This document shows, piece after piece, positions 1-8,904 of a stretch of 64,000 bases of DNA; the stretch's first letter is position 1; each line of letters begins with the position of its first letter. Both the position numbers and the translations under genes were made by a program. The notes under the pieces were generated by a model. That model was given only the letters and a program-made list of their open reading frames with translations, ran no database searches and was not told the origin of the DNA. This stretch comes from an uncultured Prevotellaceae bacterium (GTDB lineage Bacteria > Bacteroidota > Bacteroidia > Bacteroidales > Bacteroidaceae). The stretch spans positions 1 through 64,000 of the forward strand of contig ONLY01000016.1 in assembly GCA_900318775.1 (NCBI GenBank), given 5' to 3'.

Positions 1-121
1 CTTGCTCAAGCCTCTCAGACAAAAGGCAGAGGAGACAGATGACAGACAGCTTCATATTGACTTCAAATTTGATTAACATATATTAAGAGACACTAGTGTA
101 CCAACATAAAGAAGCAGAGTT

Positions 122-1747
122 TTGGCTAAAGCTACAACAAGAATATTGAACCCCAACGACTCTTCCATCATCAGCATGATGGAGAGCACGCTGAAGAAGA
201 ACTGGAATCGTCCCTGTGTCACGAACTATGGCACAGAGGTGAGCTACACTTATGGCGATGTGGCCAAGATGATAGCCCGCCTGCACCAGCTGTTCCGCCA
301 GTTGGGCATCGAACCCGGCAACAAGATTGCCATTTGCGACAAGAACAATGCCCACTGGGCCATCTCTTTCTTTGCCGCTTTCAGCTACGGCGCCGTTGTT
401 GTGCCCATCCTTCCGGAGTTCAGTCCCGAGCAGATTCAGAACATCTACAACCACTCTGAATCCACCCTCTTCATCGGTGGAGAGAAGTACACGAAAGAGC
501 TCAAAGCACGCATTCTCCACATCGCCGATTTCACCATGCCCGACCATTCGAAGGGCATCGACATGAATGCCTTCAACGACCTTCAGCCCGACAATGTACA
601 CTACTTCCGCGAGCAGCCCGACGACCTCGCCCTGCTCAGCTACACCAGCGGTTCGACGGGACGAAGCAAGGGCGTGATGCTGCCCTACCGCTCCATCTGG
701 TCCAACTGCCAATTTGCTGATGAGGTGCTGGACTTCAAGCCAGGGGACAACACGCTCTCCATCTTGCCACTGGCACACATGTACGGCTTTGCCTACGATT
801 TCTTTTTTGCCTTCAACATTGGCTGCCACATCCACTTCCTCACCAAGACGCCTTCGCCCCATGTGGTCATCAAGGCCTTTCAGGCTATCAAGCCCGTGGT
901 GGTGATTGTGGTGCCTCTCATTCTGGAGAAGATTGTACAGAAACAGATATTCCCCATCCTACGCACACGCCACATCCGCGCCTTGACTGCCATCCCCATC
1001 CTCAAGCAGGTGGTGTATAGGCAGATTCGCAACAAGCTCTACTCCTCGCTCGGAGGCAACTTCTATGAGTGCATCATCGGAGGAGCCGCTTTCAACAAGG
1101 AAGTGGAGGACTTCCTGCATCAGATACGCTTCCCCTACACCGTGGGCTACGGCATGACCGAGTGCGGCCCCATCATCGGTTATGAGGACAAGCACCTCTT
1201 CGTGCAGGGCTCCTGCGGAAAGGCCGCACCTCGCATGGAAGTGAGCATTGACTCTACCGACCCACAGAACAAGCCAGGCGAAATTCTCACACGAGGCACC
1301 AACGTGATGCTGGGCTACTACAAGAACGAGGAAGAGACCCTTGCCGCCATCGATGAGGAGGGCTGGCTGCACACTGGAGACCTTGGCACGGTGGACGCTG
1401 AGGGCAACATCTTCATCCGCGGCAGAAAGAAGACCATGTTGCTGGGAGCCAACGGGCAGAACGTCTATCCCGAGGAGATTGAGGACGCGATTGCCACCCA
1501 CACCATCTTTGAGGAGAGCGTCGTCGTGCAGCGAGGCGAGAAGCTCGTCGCACTCGTCTATATCAGCGACCCCGCACTGGAACACCACGGGCTCACCCGC
1601 GAGACCCTTCAGCAGCATCTCGACACGTACAAGCGGCACATCAACTCCTACCTGCCCGCCTTCGCGAACATTTCAGGCATTGAGGTGCAGGAGCAGGAGT
1701 TCGAGAAGACGCCTAAGCGCAGCATACGCCGGTATCTGTACTCATAA
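122..1747 (+). CDS. AMP-binding long-chain acyl-CoA synthetase-like protein
   Basis: This is an adenylate-forming enzyme of the fatty acid-CoA ligase type, expected to activate a carboxylate with ATP and pass it to CoA or a carrier. The phosphate-binding loop YTSGSTGRSKG lies at residues 174-184, VGYGMTE at 341-347, TGD at 418-420, and a candidate catalytic Lys near 532 in EKTPKRS. At 541 aa it is somewhat shorter than classical long-chain ligases. The start is uncertain. The frame opens with TTG at 122 after a purine-rich AAAGAAGCAGAG, and the first in-frame ATG codons are at 176 and 179. I kept TTG because the sequence before 176 reads as coding, but ATG is possible. The substrate is not visible. 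A strong hairpin follows the gene. Confidence 0.85.
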   Translation: MAKATTRILNPNDSSIISMMESTLKKNWNRPCVTNYGTEVSYTYGDVAKMIARLHQLFRQLGIEPGNKIAICDKNNAHWAISFFAAFSYGAVVVPILPEFSPEQIQNIYNHSESTLFIGGEKYTKELKARILHIADFTMPDHSKGIDMNAFNDLQPDNVHYFREQPDDLALLSYTSGSTGRSKGVMLPYRSIWSNCQFADEVLDFKPGDNTLSILPLAHMYGFAYDFFFAFNIGCHIHFLTKTPSPHVVIKAFQAIKPVVVIVVPLILEKIVQKQIFPILRTRHIRALTAIPILKQVVYRQIRNKLYSSLGGNFYECIIGGAAFNKEVEDFLHQIRFPYTVGYGMTECGPIIGYEDKHLFVQGSCGKAAPRMEVSIDSTDPQNKPGEILTRGTNVMLGYYKNEEETLAAIDEEGWLHTGDLGTVDAEGNIFIRGRKKTMLLGANGQNVYPEEIEDAIATHTIFEESVVVQRGEKLVALVYISDPALEHHGLTRETLQQHLDTYKRHINSYLPAFANISGIEVQEQEFEKTPKRSIRRYLYS

Positions 1748-1792
1748 CCGCACCTACAGCTACACACAGGGTCTATCACACCCATACATAAA

Positions 1793-1835
1793 ACGACTCC
1801 GCTTCTTTGCCTCAAAGACAAAGGAGCGGAGTCGT
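1793..1835 (+). terminator. Hairpin terminator after the acyl-CoA synthetase gene
   Basis: Arms ACGACTCCGCTTCTTTG and CAAAGGAGCGGAGTCGT pair over 17 bp with one mismatch around a 9-nt loop. The tail is only weakly T-rich (CTATACAGC), so termination is likely but not certain. Confidence 0.6.
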
Positions 1836-1951
1836 CTATACAGCTATATGATAGATTTTATTCTTTTCAATATAGTATAGCTTCTATTTCAGTAATTGTT
1901 CCACGGCCACGTCCTTGCGCGGCTTGCTCTGTTAGAAGTCTGCAAGAACAA

Positions 1952-1975
1952 AAGGGGTTGCAACCGCACCCCCTT
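1952..1975 (-). terminator. Terminator for the GH30 gene
   Basis: Read on the minus strand, AAGGGGGTGC and GCAACCCCTT form a short GC-rich hairpin followed by TTGTT. It lies just downstream of the GH30 stop codon. Confidence 0.6.
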
Positions 1976-1982
1976 GATATCA

Positions 1983-3518
1983 TTAATCATTCATGTAAAC
2001 TTTCCTTGAGAAGCCGTCGGCAGTTCTTTCAACGCAGACACCCTTAGGCTTGCTCAGCTTCCGCCCTTGCAGGTCGTAATAAGTAGCAGGAGCATTATCT
2101 TCCAAAGCAGGCTGGTCTGTGATAGCCGTAGTCTCCTGGTCTATCATGAAGACGTAGGTGTTTACGCTACGGGCAGGCATACTAACTGCAGGATTCATGA
2201 TAGACGCCGTGATGTCAAGTTCCTGAGTCTGGCACAGGTTCTCGGCTTCATTGCCTGTTGATTTGAGATGCGTTCCGCTCTTCACGTAGTAAGGCAACGT
2301 CAGCTTCAGGGTGTGATCTTCAGCCGAGCTGTTAATCGCCATGATGATGAGGGAATCGCCCTTGATGTAGGCTGAAGCCTGAAGTTCGGAACCAGTCGTA
2401 GTAGTGAAAGAGCCTCTGGCCTCCAAGCGAGTTGAGCCTGTAACATTCTTTGCGAAATGTGACATGACATAAGCACGAGGCAACAACTTGTTCTTGCCGT
2501 TAGCTGCGCCATACTTTTCTTCACCTGTCCCTACGAAAGCCCAGTGGGCACGCATATACCAATAGATGTAGCCCGTGCATCCTGCCAACATGCATTCGTT
2601 CAGCTCGCGGGCAAACTCCAATTGCTCGGTCCAGTTAGGAAGACGGTCTTGGAGATAATCAGAGACAGAGTGCTCTGTCATCCACACTTCCTTGCCGTAC
2701 TTGGCGGCCTTGACAGCAGCGGCCTTCATGTTACCCAATGGCGGGTGTCCATAGAGGTGACCCGCAATGATGTCAATTTGGTCACGTGCCACTTCATCAT
2801 CCATCAGCGCATCGGAGTAGCGGGGGTCGAAACCGAGAGGCTCGGCACTAATCAAGCGCACCCCTTTGTATTTCTCCCTGTCGAGCAAGTGGGCATAATT
2901 CTTCACAAGAGTGACCTGCTGTTCTGGTGTGTAAAGACAGCCTGAGTAGTTGACCCACCAGTCTGGCTCGTTCTGAACGGACACAGCATCGACATCCACT
3001 TTTCTTGACTTCATGTAAGCAAGGAAAGTGTTTATCCACGGGAAAAATTTCTCGTAGCAGTCGGTGCGCAACTCGCCGCGCTGATTGGCAGGGTCGTTAT
3101 CATCCTTATCATTCACATGTCCTCCATTAGCACCTCCGTTGGTTTTGTAGTCGCCTGGTGGAGACCAAGGTGTTCCGAAAACAATGCCACCACGCGACTT
3201 AACTTGCTTTGCCGATGGGACACTTCCTTCCCAGTCGTACTGCGTGTCCCAGCCGATATCAGAAGCATTGATATCGCCCTTGAAGTTGGGTGATATTTCC
3301 ATGCGCATGATATTCAAGCCGATTTTGGATTGTGAACCATAAAGCAGGCGCACAGGTTGCACATCAGTGCCATAAGGGCACATGGCCCCGTCACAACAGG
3401 CAGCGCCAAAGCCTGTCACAGTCTGGTAGCTGTAATTCTTTACCACCAGCAGTTTGTTTCCTGCATACGCAGTCCCTATCGCCAATAGGGCAACAATAAA
3501 GATGAAAACTTTTTTCAT
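1983..3518 (-). CDS. Secreted GH30-family glycoside hydrolase
   Basis: This is a secreted glycosidase of family GH30 (xylanase/glucosidase clan GH-A). A signal peptide starts MKKVFIFIVALLAIG. The acid/base Glu is about E184 in VQNEPDWW and the nucleophile about E282 in VWMTEHSV; both motifs are typical of the family. A small beta-rich domain follows. The C-terminus carries YDLQGRKL and a KGV segment, resembling the sorting tail of type IX-secreted proteins. I start at the ATG at 3518, not the in-frame ATG at 3545, because a promoter -7 element (TAACTTTG, minus strand 3550-3543) overlaps the longer version. Length is 511 aa. The substrate cannot be read; xylan or a beta-glucan is likely. Confidence 0.85.
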   Translation of the reverse strand: MKKVFIFIVALLAIGTAYAGNKLLVVKNYSYQTVTGFGAACCDGAMCPYGTDVQPVRLLYGSQSKIGLNIMRMEISPNFKGDINASDIGWDTQYDWEGSVPSAKQVKSRGGIVFGTPWSPPGDYKTNGGANGGHVNDKDDNDPANQRGELRTDCYEKFFPWINTFLAYMKSRKVDVDAVSVQNEPDWWVNYSGCLYTPEQQVTLVKNYAHLLDREKYKGVRLISAEPLGFDPRYSDALMDDEVARDQIDIIAGHLYGHPPLGNMKAAAVKAAKYGKEVWMTEHSVSDYLQDRLPNWTEQLEFARELNECMLAGCTGYIYWYMRAHWAFVGTGEEKYGAANGKNKLLPRAYVMSHFAKNVTGSTRLEARGSFTTTTGSELQASAYIKGDSLIIMAINSSAEDHTLKLTLPYYVKSGTHLKSTGNEAENLCQTQELDITASIMNPAVSMPARSVNTYVFMIDQETTAITDQPALEDNAPATYYDLQGRKLSKPKGVCVERTADGFSRKVYMND

Positions 3519-3542
3519 TAGTGTAAAAAATTGTTTGCGAGG

Positions 3543-3574
3543 CAAAGTTACAACAATCTCAAGGAAAGCGCAAA
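3543..3574 (-). promoter_or_regulatory. Promoter of the GH30 gene
   Basis: On the minus strand TTTG (3574-3571), 20 bp, then TAACTTTG (3550-3543). This matches the Bacteroidota -33/-7 consensus and puts the transcript start about 18 nt before the chosen ATG at 3518. Confidence 0.65.
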
Positions 3575-3790
3575 TAATTTAGTCTATTTATCCCTATCTG
3601 ACAAAAGAATACTCCATTCATCCGTGCACGACATCGGGTATTACACATATTATAATAGCGCGCATGCGCACACGAAAGTTGCAACTGAATGAATTCAAAA
3701 GACCGGTTAGCAAAATGCACACAAGCTATCGGGCTAACCACATGCGAGACACCAAGCAACTCACACGTGAGACACCGGTCAAGCCACATT

Positions 3791-4231
3791 TCAATGACTG
3801 CGCTTTTGCTTAAAGAAGTCCTTCATCAGCTGGGCACACTCGGATTCAAGCACTCCGCTGACTACTTCGGTCTTGGGGTGCAACGCCTCCGGCGCAAAGC
3901 GCTGGAAACCACGCTTTTCATCGCTGGCCCCATAGACGAGCCGTCCCAGCTGGCTCCACCCTATCGCCCCCGCACACATCACACACGGCTCCACCGTCAC
4001 ATACAATGTACATCCCGTCAGGTACTTACCCCCTAATGTCTCAGCCGCAGCAGTAATGGCCTGCATCTCTGCATGTGCCGTCACATCGTGCAAGGTCTCA
4101 GTTAGGTTGTGCCCACGGCCTATCACCTGTCCATTCGCCACAACTACCGCACCTACGGGAATCTCGTCTTGAGCCAGCGCCATGCGTGCTTCTTCGAGCG
4201 CCATGCGCATATATCGTTCGTCTGCTGTCAT
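3791..4231 (-). CDS. tadA: tRNA-specific adenosine deaminase
   Basis: It deaminates adenosine 34 of tRNA-Arg to inosine in the cytoplasm. The zinc-dependent deaminase motifs are complete: HAE at 53-55 (Zn ligand H53, proton shuttle E55) and PCVMC with ligands C83 and C86. The length of 146 aa is normal for the bacterial enzyme. The gene stands alone on the minus strand. A -7 element TATCTTTG (minus strand 4259-4252) lies 20 nt before the ATG. The 245 bp between it and the GH30 start hold only the GH30 promoter as far as I can see. Confidence 0.93.
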   Translation of the reverse strand: MTADERYMRMALEEARMALAQDEIPVGAVVVANGQVIGRGHNLTETLHDVTAHAEMQAITAAAETLGGKYLTGCTLYVTVEPCVMCAGAIGWSQLGRLVYGASDEKRGFQRFAPEALHPKTEVVSGVLESECAQLMKDFFKQKRSH

Positions 4232-4450
4232 CTATTCCATTATTGAATGCACAAAGATAGCACTTTTCCACTTTGAGTGCCGCTTTTGAGCAAGATAAAG
4301 AGAAAAAAAACTTAAAATGCACTCTTTTTAAGCGCGCATGGCAAGAATATTCCTTTTTTTATATTAACTTTGCCACAGTTCTCCGATTGAGAATATCGAA
4401 ACGAGATTAGCTACAATTGTCACTGACCTAAACGAAGACCAACTAACCAA

Positions 4451-5242
4451 ATGGGCAATACCGACCATGCCATTGGGGAGCTGCTAAACAGCATGGCTCC
4501 TATTACACTGGAAGAAATGTCGGACATCCGACTCATGAACAGGCTCGACACAAAATACGTGGCGAGCAAGGAGCAGTTGGTACAGTTGCTGAAGCTGGTA
4601 CAAGACAAATACTACGTGCAAGAGACGCTTGAACGGCGCATCATCCCCTACCTCACCACTTACTACGACACCGAGGGGCATCTGCTGTACATGATGCACC
4701 ATAACAAGCGTGCACGAAGGATGAAAGTAAGAGTGAGAACGTATGTGGCCAGCCATCTGACGTTCTTGGAAGTAAAGAACAAGAACAACCACGCACGGAC
4801 CAAGAAGAAGCGGATTGAAGTGCCCTCACAAGACAATTTCAGGAACACAGACGGCGCACACGAGCTGGTGCAGCGAAAGACCGGGCTGGACTTAGACCGT
4901 CTGAACGCGGTGGTGAGAAACCAGTTTGACCGAGTGACACTTGTGAACAAGGGCAAGACAGAACGTCTGACCATCGATTTCAACATCGGATTCCACAACT
5001 TCGAGACCAACCACGACCACGGGACGGACCAACTGGTCATCATCGAGCTGAAACGAGACGGGAACGTCTTTTCGCCTGTATGCAACCTGCTGCGAGACAT
5101 CCACGTCCATCCCACGGGCTTCTCCAAATGCTGCATCGGTATGGCGCTGACCGACCCCGAACTGAAGCAAAACAATTTCAAACCTAAACTGAAAGCCCTG
5201 GAGAAGATTAACGGAAGGAAGTTCATCGACCACGAGCTCTAA
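4451..5242 (+). CDS. VTC-domain (polyphosphate polymerase-like) protein
   Basis: This is a cytoplasmic 263-aa protein with a VTC domain, the fold that makes polyphosphate in yeast vacuoles. Basic and acidic strand motifs of the tunnel fold are visible: RLDTKYV near the N-terminus, KKKRIEVP mid-protein and IELKRDG toward the C-terminus. Its substrate in bacteria is not established, so polymerase activity is inferred from the family. It begins a five-gene plus-strand cassette and is followed 56 bp later by a DUF4956 membrane protein, a frequent partner. A -7 element TAACTTTG is at 4365-4372, giving a leader of about 70 nt. Confidence 0.82.
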   Translation: MGNTDHAIGELLNSMAPITLEEMSDIRLMNRLDTKYVASKEQLVQLLKLVQDKYYVQETLERRIIPYLTTYYDTEGHLLYMMHHNKRARRMKVRVRTYVASHLTFLEVKNKNNHARTKKKRIEVPSQDNFRNTDGAHELVQRKTGLDLDRLNAVVRNQFDRVTLVNKGKTERLTIDFNIGFHNFETNHDHGTDQLVIIELKRDGNVFSPVCNLLRDIHVHPTGFSKCCIGMALTDPELKQNNFKPKLKALEKINGRKFIDHEL

Positions 5243-5298
5243 CCAACGGGCCTATCGGGCTTACATGACCTAAAGAAAAACTAATAACTAAATACAAA

Positions 5299-5997
5299 AT
5301 GGATGCCATCAACGATTTCTTAGCAGTGCTGTCAAGCGACACGTGTCGAATCCTTGACCTCTTCCTGCGACTCATCATCAACACATTCTTCACGATTCTC
5401 ATCGCACGCGCCTTCTACTTCCCGAAGGCTCGCCGCCGCGACTTCTTCTTCACCTACATTCTGGTGGGATTCTGCATCTTCATGCTCATCCACCTGATGG
5501 GCGACGCCAAGATTAAGACCGGCATTGCGATGGGCCTGTTTGCCATCTTCTGCATCATGCGCTACAGAACCGAGTCTGTGCCTATCCGCGAGATGACCTA
5601 CCTGTTCCTCATCATCTCTTTGGCAGCCATCAACGGCTTGGCATGGGCAGCTGATATCAGTCCGAAGCATCCTGAGTTTGCAGGTCCCCTGATGACGAGC
5701 ATGGGCGAGCTGATTCTGACCGACCTCGTGTTTGTGCTGGGCGTATGGATTGCCGAGGCCAACAAGCTGGTGAAGAGCCTATCGTCCAAGTACATCAAGT
5801 ATGACAAGATTGACCTCATCAAGCCTTCCATGCGCAAAGAACTCATCGAAGACCTGAGAGCACGCACCGGCTTGGACATCACAAGCGTCTCCATCGGCTC
5901 TATCGACTTCCTGAAGGATATGGCACTCATCAAGGTTTACTACAATACCGATGAGGAAGACGAGTCCGCGCAGAAGATGCCCAAAGAATACACATAA
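5299..5997 (+). CDS. DUF4956 family inner-membrane protein
   Basis: The 232-aa protein has about four predicted membrane segments in its first 150 residues (LIINTFFTILIARAF, YILVGFCIFMLIHL, GIAMGLFAIFCIM and LFLIISLAAINGLAW are visible hydrophobic stretches). A soluble C-terminal domain contains LRARTGLDITSVSIGSID, the recognisable part of DUF4956. The function is unknown. Its position directly after the VTC gene and before surface proteins suggests the two act together at the membrane. The start has an AT-rich leader and no competing ATG. Confidence 0.8.
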   Translation: MDAINDFLAVLSSDTCRILDLFLRLIINTFFTILIARAFYFPKARRRDFFFTYILVGFCIFMLIHLMGDAKIKTGIAMGLFAIFCIMRYRTESVPIREMTYLFLIISLAAINGLAWAADISPKHPEFAGPLMTSMGELILTDLVFVLGVWIAEANKLVKSLSSKYIKYDKIDLIKPSMRKELIEDLRARTGLDITSVSIGSIDFLKDMALIKVYYNTDEEDESAQKMPKEYT

Positions 5998-6032
5998 CTC
6001 ATAACACACAGAACGCCTTCAATATATTATAT

Positions 6033-6851
6033 ATGAAAAAGATATTAGCATTTCTCTTCATTGCCTGCTGCCCATTGGCCCATACAGCTTCCTACGCCCA
6101 GGGCGACGACTTCGGGCTGGACTTCTCGCTCAGCGCTGAGAAAAAGATTCGGAGAGGGGTGGATTTCTCGCTCGAAGGAGGAGTCCGCACGCAGGACAAT
6201 ACACGCAAGATTGACCGATGGACAGTTGGTGCCGCACTGGACGTAAAGCTCTACAACTCCATGACCTTCGACTTGAAGGCAGGAGCGAAATGGGAGTATC
6301 TGTGGGTGAACAACTTGAGCACCACGAAAGACAAATACACCACCATCTACACCGAAGAGGGATATGCGGACGTGCTTGATGGCTACAACAAGAAGAATTC
6401 CTATTGGCGCAACCGCCATCGCAGCAGCTTGAGCCTGACTGCCAGCTATCGCCCCAACAAGCGCTGGGACTTCTCGCTCAAGGAAATCTTGCAATACACA
6501 CACTTCTGCAAGGCTTCCACCACCACCGACAAATTCCGTTTGGACGATGATGACGTCATGAAGCTGGAGAAGACCTCAGCCAAGAACTACGCCCCAAAAG
6601 ACCGGTTCATTTTGCGGTCGCGAATCACCACGCAGTATAACACCAGGCACTGCCCCCTCGACCCTTACGCATCAGCTGAATATGGCTGCGGACTGCACTA
6701 CACAGCCAACAAATGGAAATATACCGCAGGAACAGACATTAAGCTCAACAAGCAGCACAAGTTCACCCTCTTCTACCGCTACCAAACCGAAGACGATGAC
6801 GATGAACCCAACGGACACCTGCTGGGCATGGGATATCAATGGAAGTTCTAA
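6033..6851 (+). CDS. DUF2490 family outer-membrane beta-barrel protein
   Basis: A cleavable signal peptide (MKKILAFLFIACC, cut near SYAQG) precedes a chain of alternating amphipathic strands rich in aromatic girdle residues. It ends in an aromatic residue (QWKF), the usual outer-membrane barrel signature. The layout fits DUF2490. It probably sits in the outer membrane; its role is unknown. The start ATG follows an AT-rich TATATTATATAT leader typical of translation starts here. It is the third gene of the VTC cassette. Confidence 0.75.
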   Translation: MKKILAFLFIACCPLAHTASYAQGDDFGLDFSLSAEKKIRRGVDFSLEGGVRTQDNTRKIDRWTVGAALDVKLYNSMTFDLKAGAKWEYLWVNNLSTTKDKYTTIYTEEGYADVLDGYNKKNSYWRNRHRSSLSLTASYRPNKRWDFSLKEILQYTHFCKASTTTDKFRLDDDDVMKLEKTSAKNYAPKDRFILRSRITTQYNTRHCPLDPYASAEYGCGLHYTANKWKYTAGTDIKLNKQHKFTLFYRYQTEDDDDEPNGHLLGMGYQWKF

Positions 6852-6927
6852 TCGTCCCGATGCACCACCATACTAAAACAGATATGACTAATTAACTAAC
6901 AGGAAGAAATAACAGAAAGGAAGGAAC

Positions 6928-7320
6928 ATGAAAAGGAAGATTGTTTTTGTTGCAACACTGATGCTCAGCACTATTGCATGGGCAGAAGACTTCAATCTCT
7001 ACTACACAGCAACATCAGACGGGACCAACGTAAAAGTCGAGTCTGTGAAAAACCTGCAGAAAGTGGTCTTTGAGAACGGCAATATGGTGATCACCTTCAA
7101 AGATGGAAGTTCTAAGACGGTGGCCCTATCACTGGTGCAGCGTCTTCGCTTCTTTACAGATTCCGGCATCGTCGGTGTGGAAGACGTAAAAAATGCCGAG
7201 GCCTGTATGAAACATCAAGTCCATGACTTGACAGGACGGAAACTGGGCGACAACATAAATATCAAGCAACTTTCCAAAGGCACATACATCATTGACGGAC
7301 AGAAGACATTCATCAAATAA
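6928..7320 (+). CDS. Small secreted protein with Por-type C-terminal tail
   Basis: This 130-aa protein has a signal peptide (MKRKIVFVATLMLSTIAWA), a short region with repeated beta strands (VKVESVKNLQKVVFENGNMVITFKDG is the core, positions about 36-61), and a C-terminal HDLTGRKL...KGTYII segment. That tail resembles the type IX secretion sorting domain; I see almost no separate passenger domain. It lies between the DUF2490 barrel gene and the DUF4353 gene with short gaps, so it is probably co-transcribed. I do not recognise a specific family; a surface adaptor role is only a guess. Confidence 0.65.
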   Translation: MKRKIVFVATLMLSTIAWAEDFNLYYTATSDGTNVKVESVKNLQKVVFENGNMVITFKDGSSKTVALSLVQRLRFFTDSGIVGVEDVKNAEACMKHQVHDLTGRKLGDNINIKQLSKGTYIIDGQKTFIK

Positions 7321-7331
7321 GACACAGAGTT

Positions 7332-8534
7332 ATGCGTAAAATTCTATTTACAGTTCTGCTCACCTTGCTGGCTTGTGGACTGACACAGGCGCAGACAATA
7401 TACTTATGCAAGGACGGACACTATACCACAAAGTCCATTACAGAAGGACTAGCAGTAGACCTTATACAAGGTTATGACTCCATCACTTTCTCAAGACCTC
7501 AGATGGACTTTGACGTGACCATCGCGTATGCAGGCAACACAGCCACCGTTTCCATCCCCGAAGAATTGGCTGAAGAGGTGGTATGCAACAGCGGAACCAG
7601 CGCCAATGTGGTCATCACCAACTCCAACACCTTCAACGAAGTGACATACAAGGTGAGCGGAAGCAGCACAGCAGGCTCACTGACTATCACTCAGGGCTAC
7701 AAGATGAAGCTTCATCTAAATAACGTCAACCTCGCATCCACCACAGGAGCTGCCGTCAACATCCAATGCGGCAAGCGTATTGACGTGATTATGCAAAGCG
7801 GAAGCACCAACACCTTTGCGGACTTCGCTGGAGGCACTCAGAAAGCCTGCTTCTATGCCAAAGGACACGTGGAGCTCTCCGGTGCAGGCACCCTCAACGT
7901 AACCGGCAACTGCAACCACGCCATTGCCACCAAGGAGTACTTCCAAGTGAAGAAGACCGTCACAGCCATCAACATCCTCAAGGCTGCTAATGATGCCATC
8001 CATTGCGGACAGTTCTTCCAGATGAACGGCGGCACACTCACCATCGACAAGAACACAGCCAACGATGGCATCCAGGTGGAATACAAAACTGACGACAATG
8101 ACGAAATCATTGAAGACGAAGAGAACACAGGCTTGGCCATCATCAAAGGCGGAACCTTCAACATCACTTTAGAGAACAATCAGGATGCTAAAGGTATTAA
8201 GACAGAAGGCGGCATCGACATCAGCGGCGGCACCTTCCTTATCAACGCTGTAAGCAAGGGCTCACGCGGCATGCAGACCGATGGCAATATGAACATCAGC
8301 CAGAACAATGCCACCACAGATATCAAGATATATGCAAAAGGAGGGCCATGCACCTTGAAAGAGGACGAAGACGACCCACATAAGTGCATGGGCATCAAAG
8401 TGGATGGCAATCTCACCATCACCGGAGGAACTGTAACGGTCATTCAGTCAGGCAGCAAATCCAAAGGCATCAAGGTGAAAGGCGCATACACCAAGACTGG
8501 CGGCACGGTGAATGGCGTAGTTGACAACGAGTAA
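7332..8534 (+). CDS. DUF4353 (Cthe_2159-type) carbohydrate-binding beta-helix protein
   Basis: A signal peptide (MRKILFTVLLTLLACGLTQAQ) is followed by a right-handed beta-helix-like repeat region rich in TGG and SGGT turns from about residue 100 to the end (GGTLTIDK, GGTFNITL, SGGTFLINA, TGGTVTV). This pattern fits the DUF4353 family, whose Clostridium member Cthe_2159 binds acidic polysaccharide. It has no catalytic motif that I can identify. The gene starts 12 bp after the previous one. It closes the VTC cassette and is followed by a strong terminator. Length is 400 aa. Confidence 0.8.
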   Translation: MRKILFTVLLTLLACGLTQAQTIYLCKDGHYTTKSITEGLAVDLIQGYDSITFSRPQMDFDVTIAYAGNTATVSIPEELAEEVVCNSGTSANVVITNSNTFNEVTYKVSGSSTAGSLTITQGYKMKLHLNNVNLASTTGAAVNIQCGKRIDVIMQSGSTNTFADFAGGTQKACFYAKGHVELSGAGTLNVTGNCNHAIATKEYFQVKKTVTAINILKAANDAIHCGQFFQMNGGTLTIDKNTANDGIQVEYKTDDNDEIIEDEENTGLAIIKGGTFNITLENNQDAKGIKTEGGIDISGGTFLINAVSKGSRGMQTDGNMNISQNNATTDIKIYAKGGPCTLKEDEDDPHKCMGIKVDGNLTITGGTVTVIQSGSKSKGIKVKGAYTKTGGTVNGVVDNE

Positions 8535-8556
8535 CACTCCATATCAATATAAAAAG

Positions 8557-8589
8557 CAGGGGCACAGCATTTTGTGCCCCTGTTTTTTT
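8557..8589 (+). terminator. Rho-independent terminator of the VTC cassette
   Basis: CAGGGGCACA and TGTGCCCCTG form a perfect 10-bp stem with a 6-nt loop, followed by seven T residues. The end overlaps the -33 element of the next promoter. Confidence 0.9.
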
Positions 8590-8618
8590 GTCTGTTTAAA
8601 TGAAAAGAGCTACCTTTG
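8587..8618 (+). promoter_or_regulatory. Promoter of the cobalamin-riboswitch transcript
   Basis: TTTG (8587-8590), 20 bp, TACCTTTG (8611-8618). Transcription should start near 8625, exactly where the riboswitch fold begins. Confidence 0.75.
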
Positions 8619-8624
8619 CAGCGC

Positions 8625-8845
8625 AAATGGTTCTCCCCCACACGCGATGAACGCATGTGGCGACGGAGCTAAGAGGGAATGCAGTGAGAATCTGCGACAT
8701 TACCCGATGCTGTGAATCCTTTTTCAAAAAGGTGCCAAAAGCGTCACTGAAGTCAAAGCGGAATCCAACGGACCATGCTTTGAAATCTTCGGGAAGACCG
8801 TGCACCTTGCAAGGATGAAGTCAGAAGACCTGCCTTTGCCATTAG
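8625..8845 (+). ncRNA. Cobalamin riboswitch
   Basis: The core of a B12 riboswitch is readable: AGAGGGAATGCAGTGAGAAT (8664 onward) followed by TACCCG and CTGTGAATCC, and the B12 box AAGTCAGAAGACCTGCC near 8818-8834. A closing stem can form between AATGG (8626-8630) and CCATT (8839-8843). A perfect palindrome AGACACGCGTGTCT follows at about 8844-8857 and may belong to the expression platform. The controlled downstream genes are a possible 38-codon ORF, a DASS transporter and probably the acyl-CoA carboxylase genes. No corrinoid transporter gene follows, which is the more usual target. Confidence 0.85.
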
Positions 8846-8904
8846 ACACGCGTGTCTGCGGGACTACGGACATCTGCGTTACACATACACATTATTAATA
8901 TATA

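Noticed and set aside
3559-3789. 76-codon minus-strand frame between tadA and the GH30 gene
   Set aside because: It covers the GH30 promoter, has no signal or family feature, and unusual composition.
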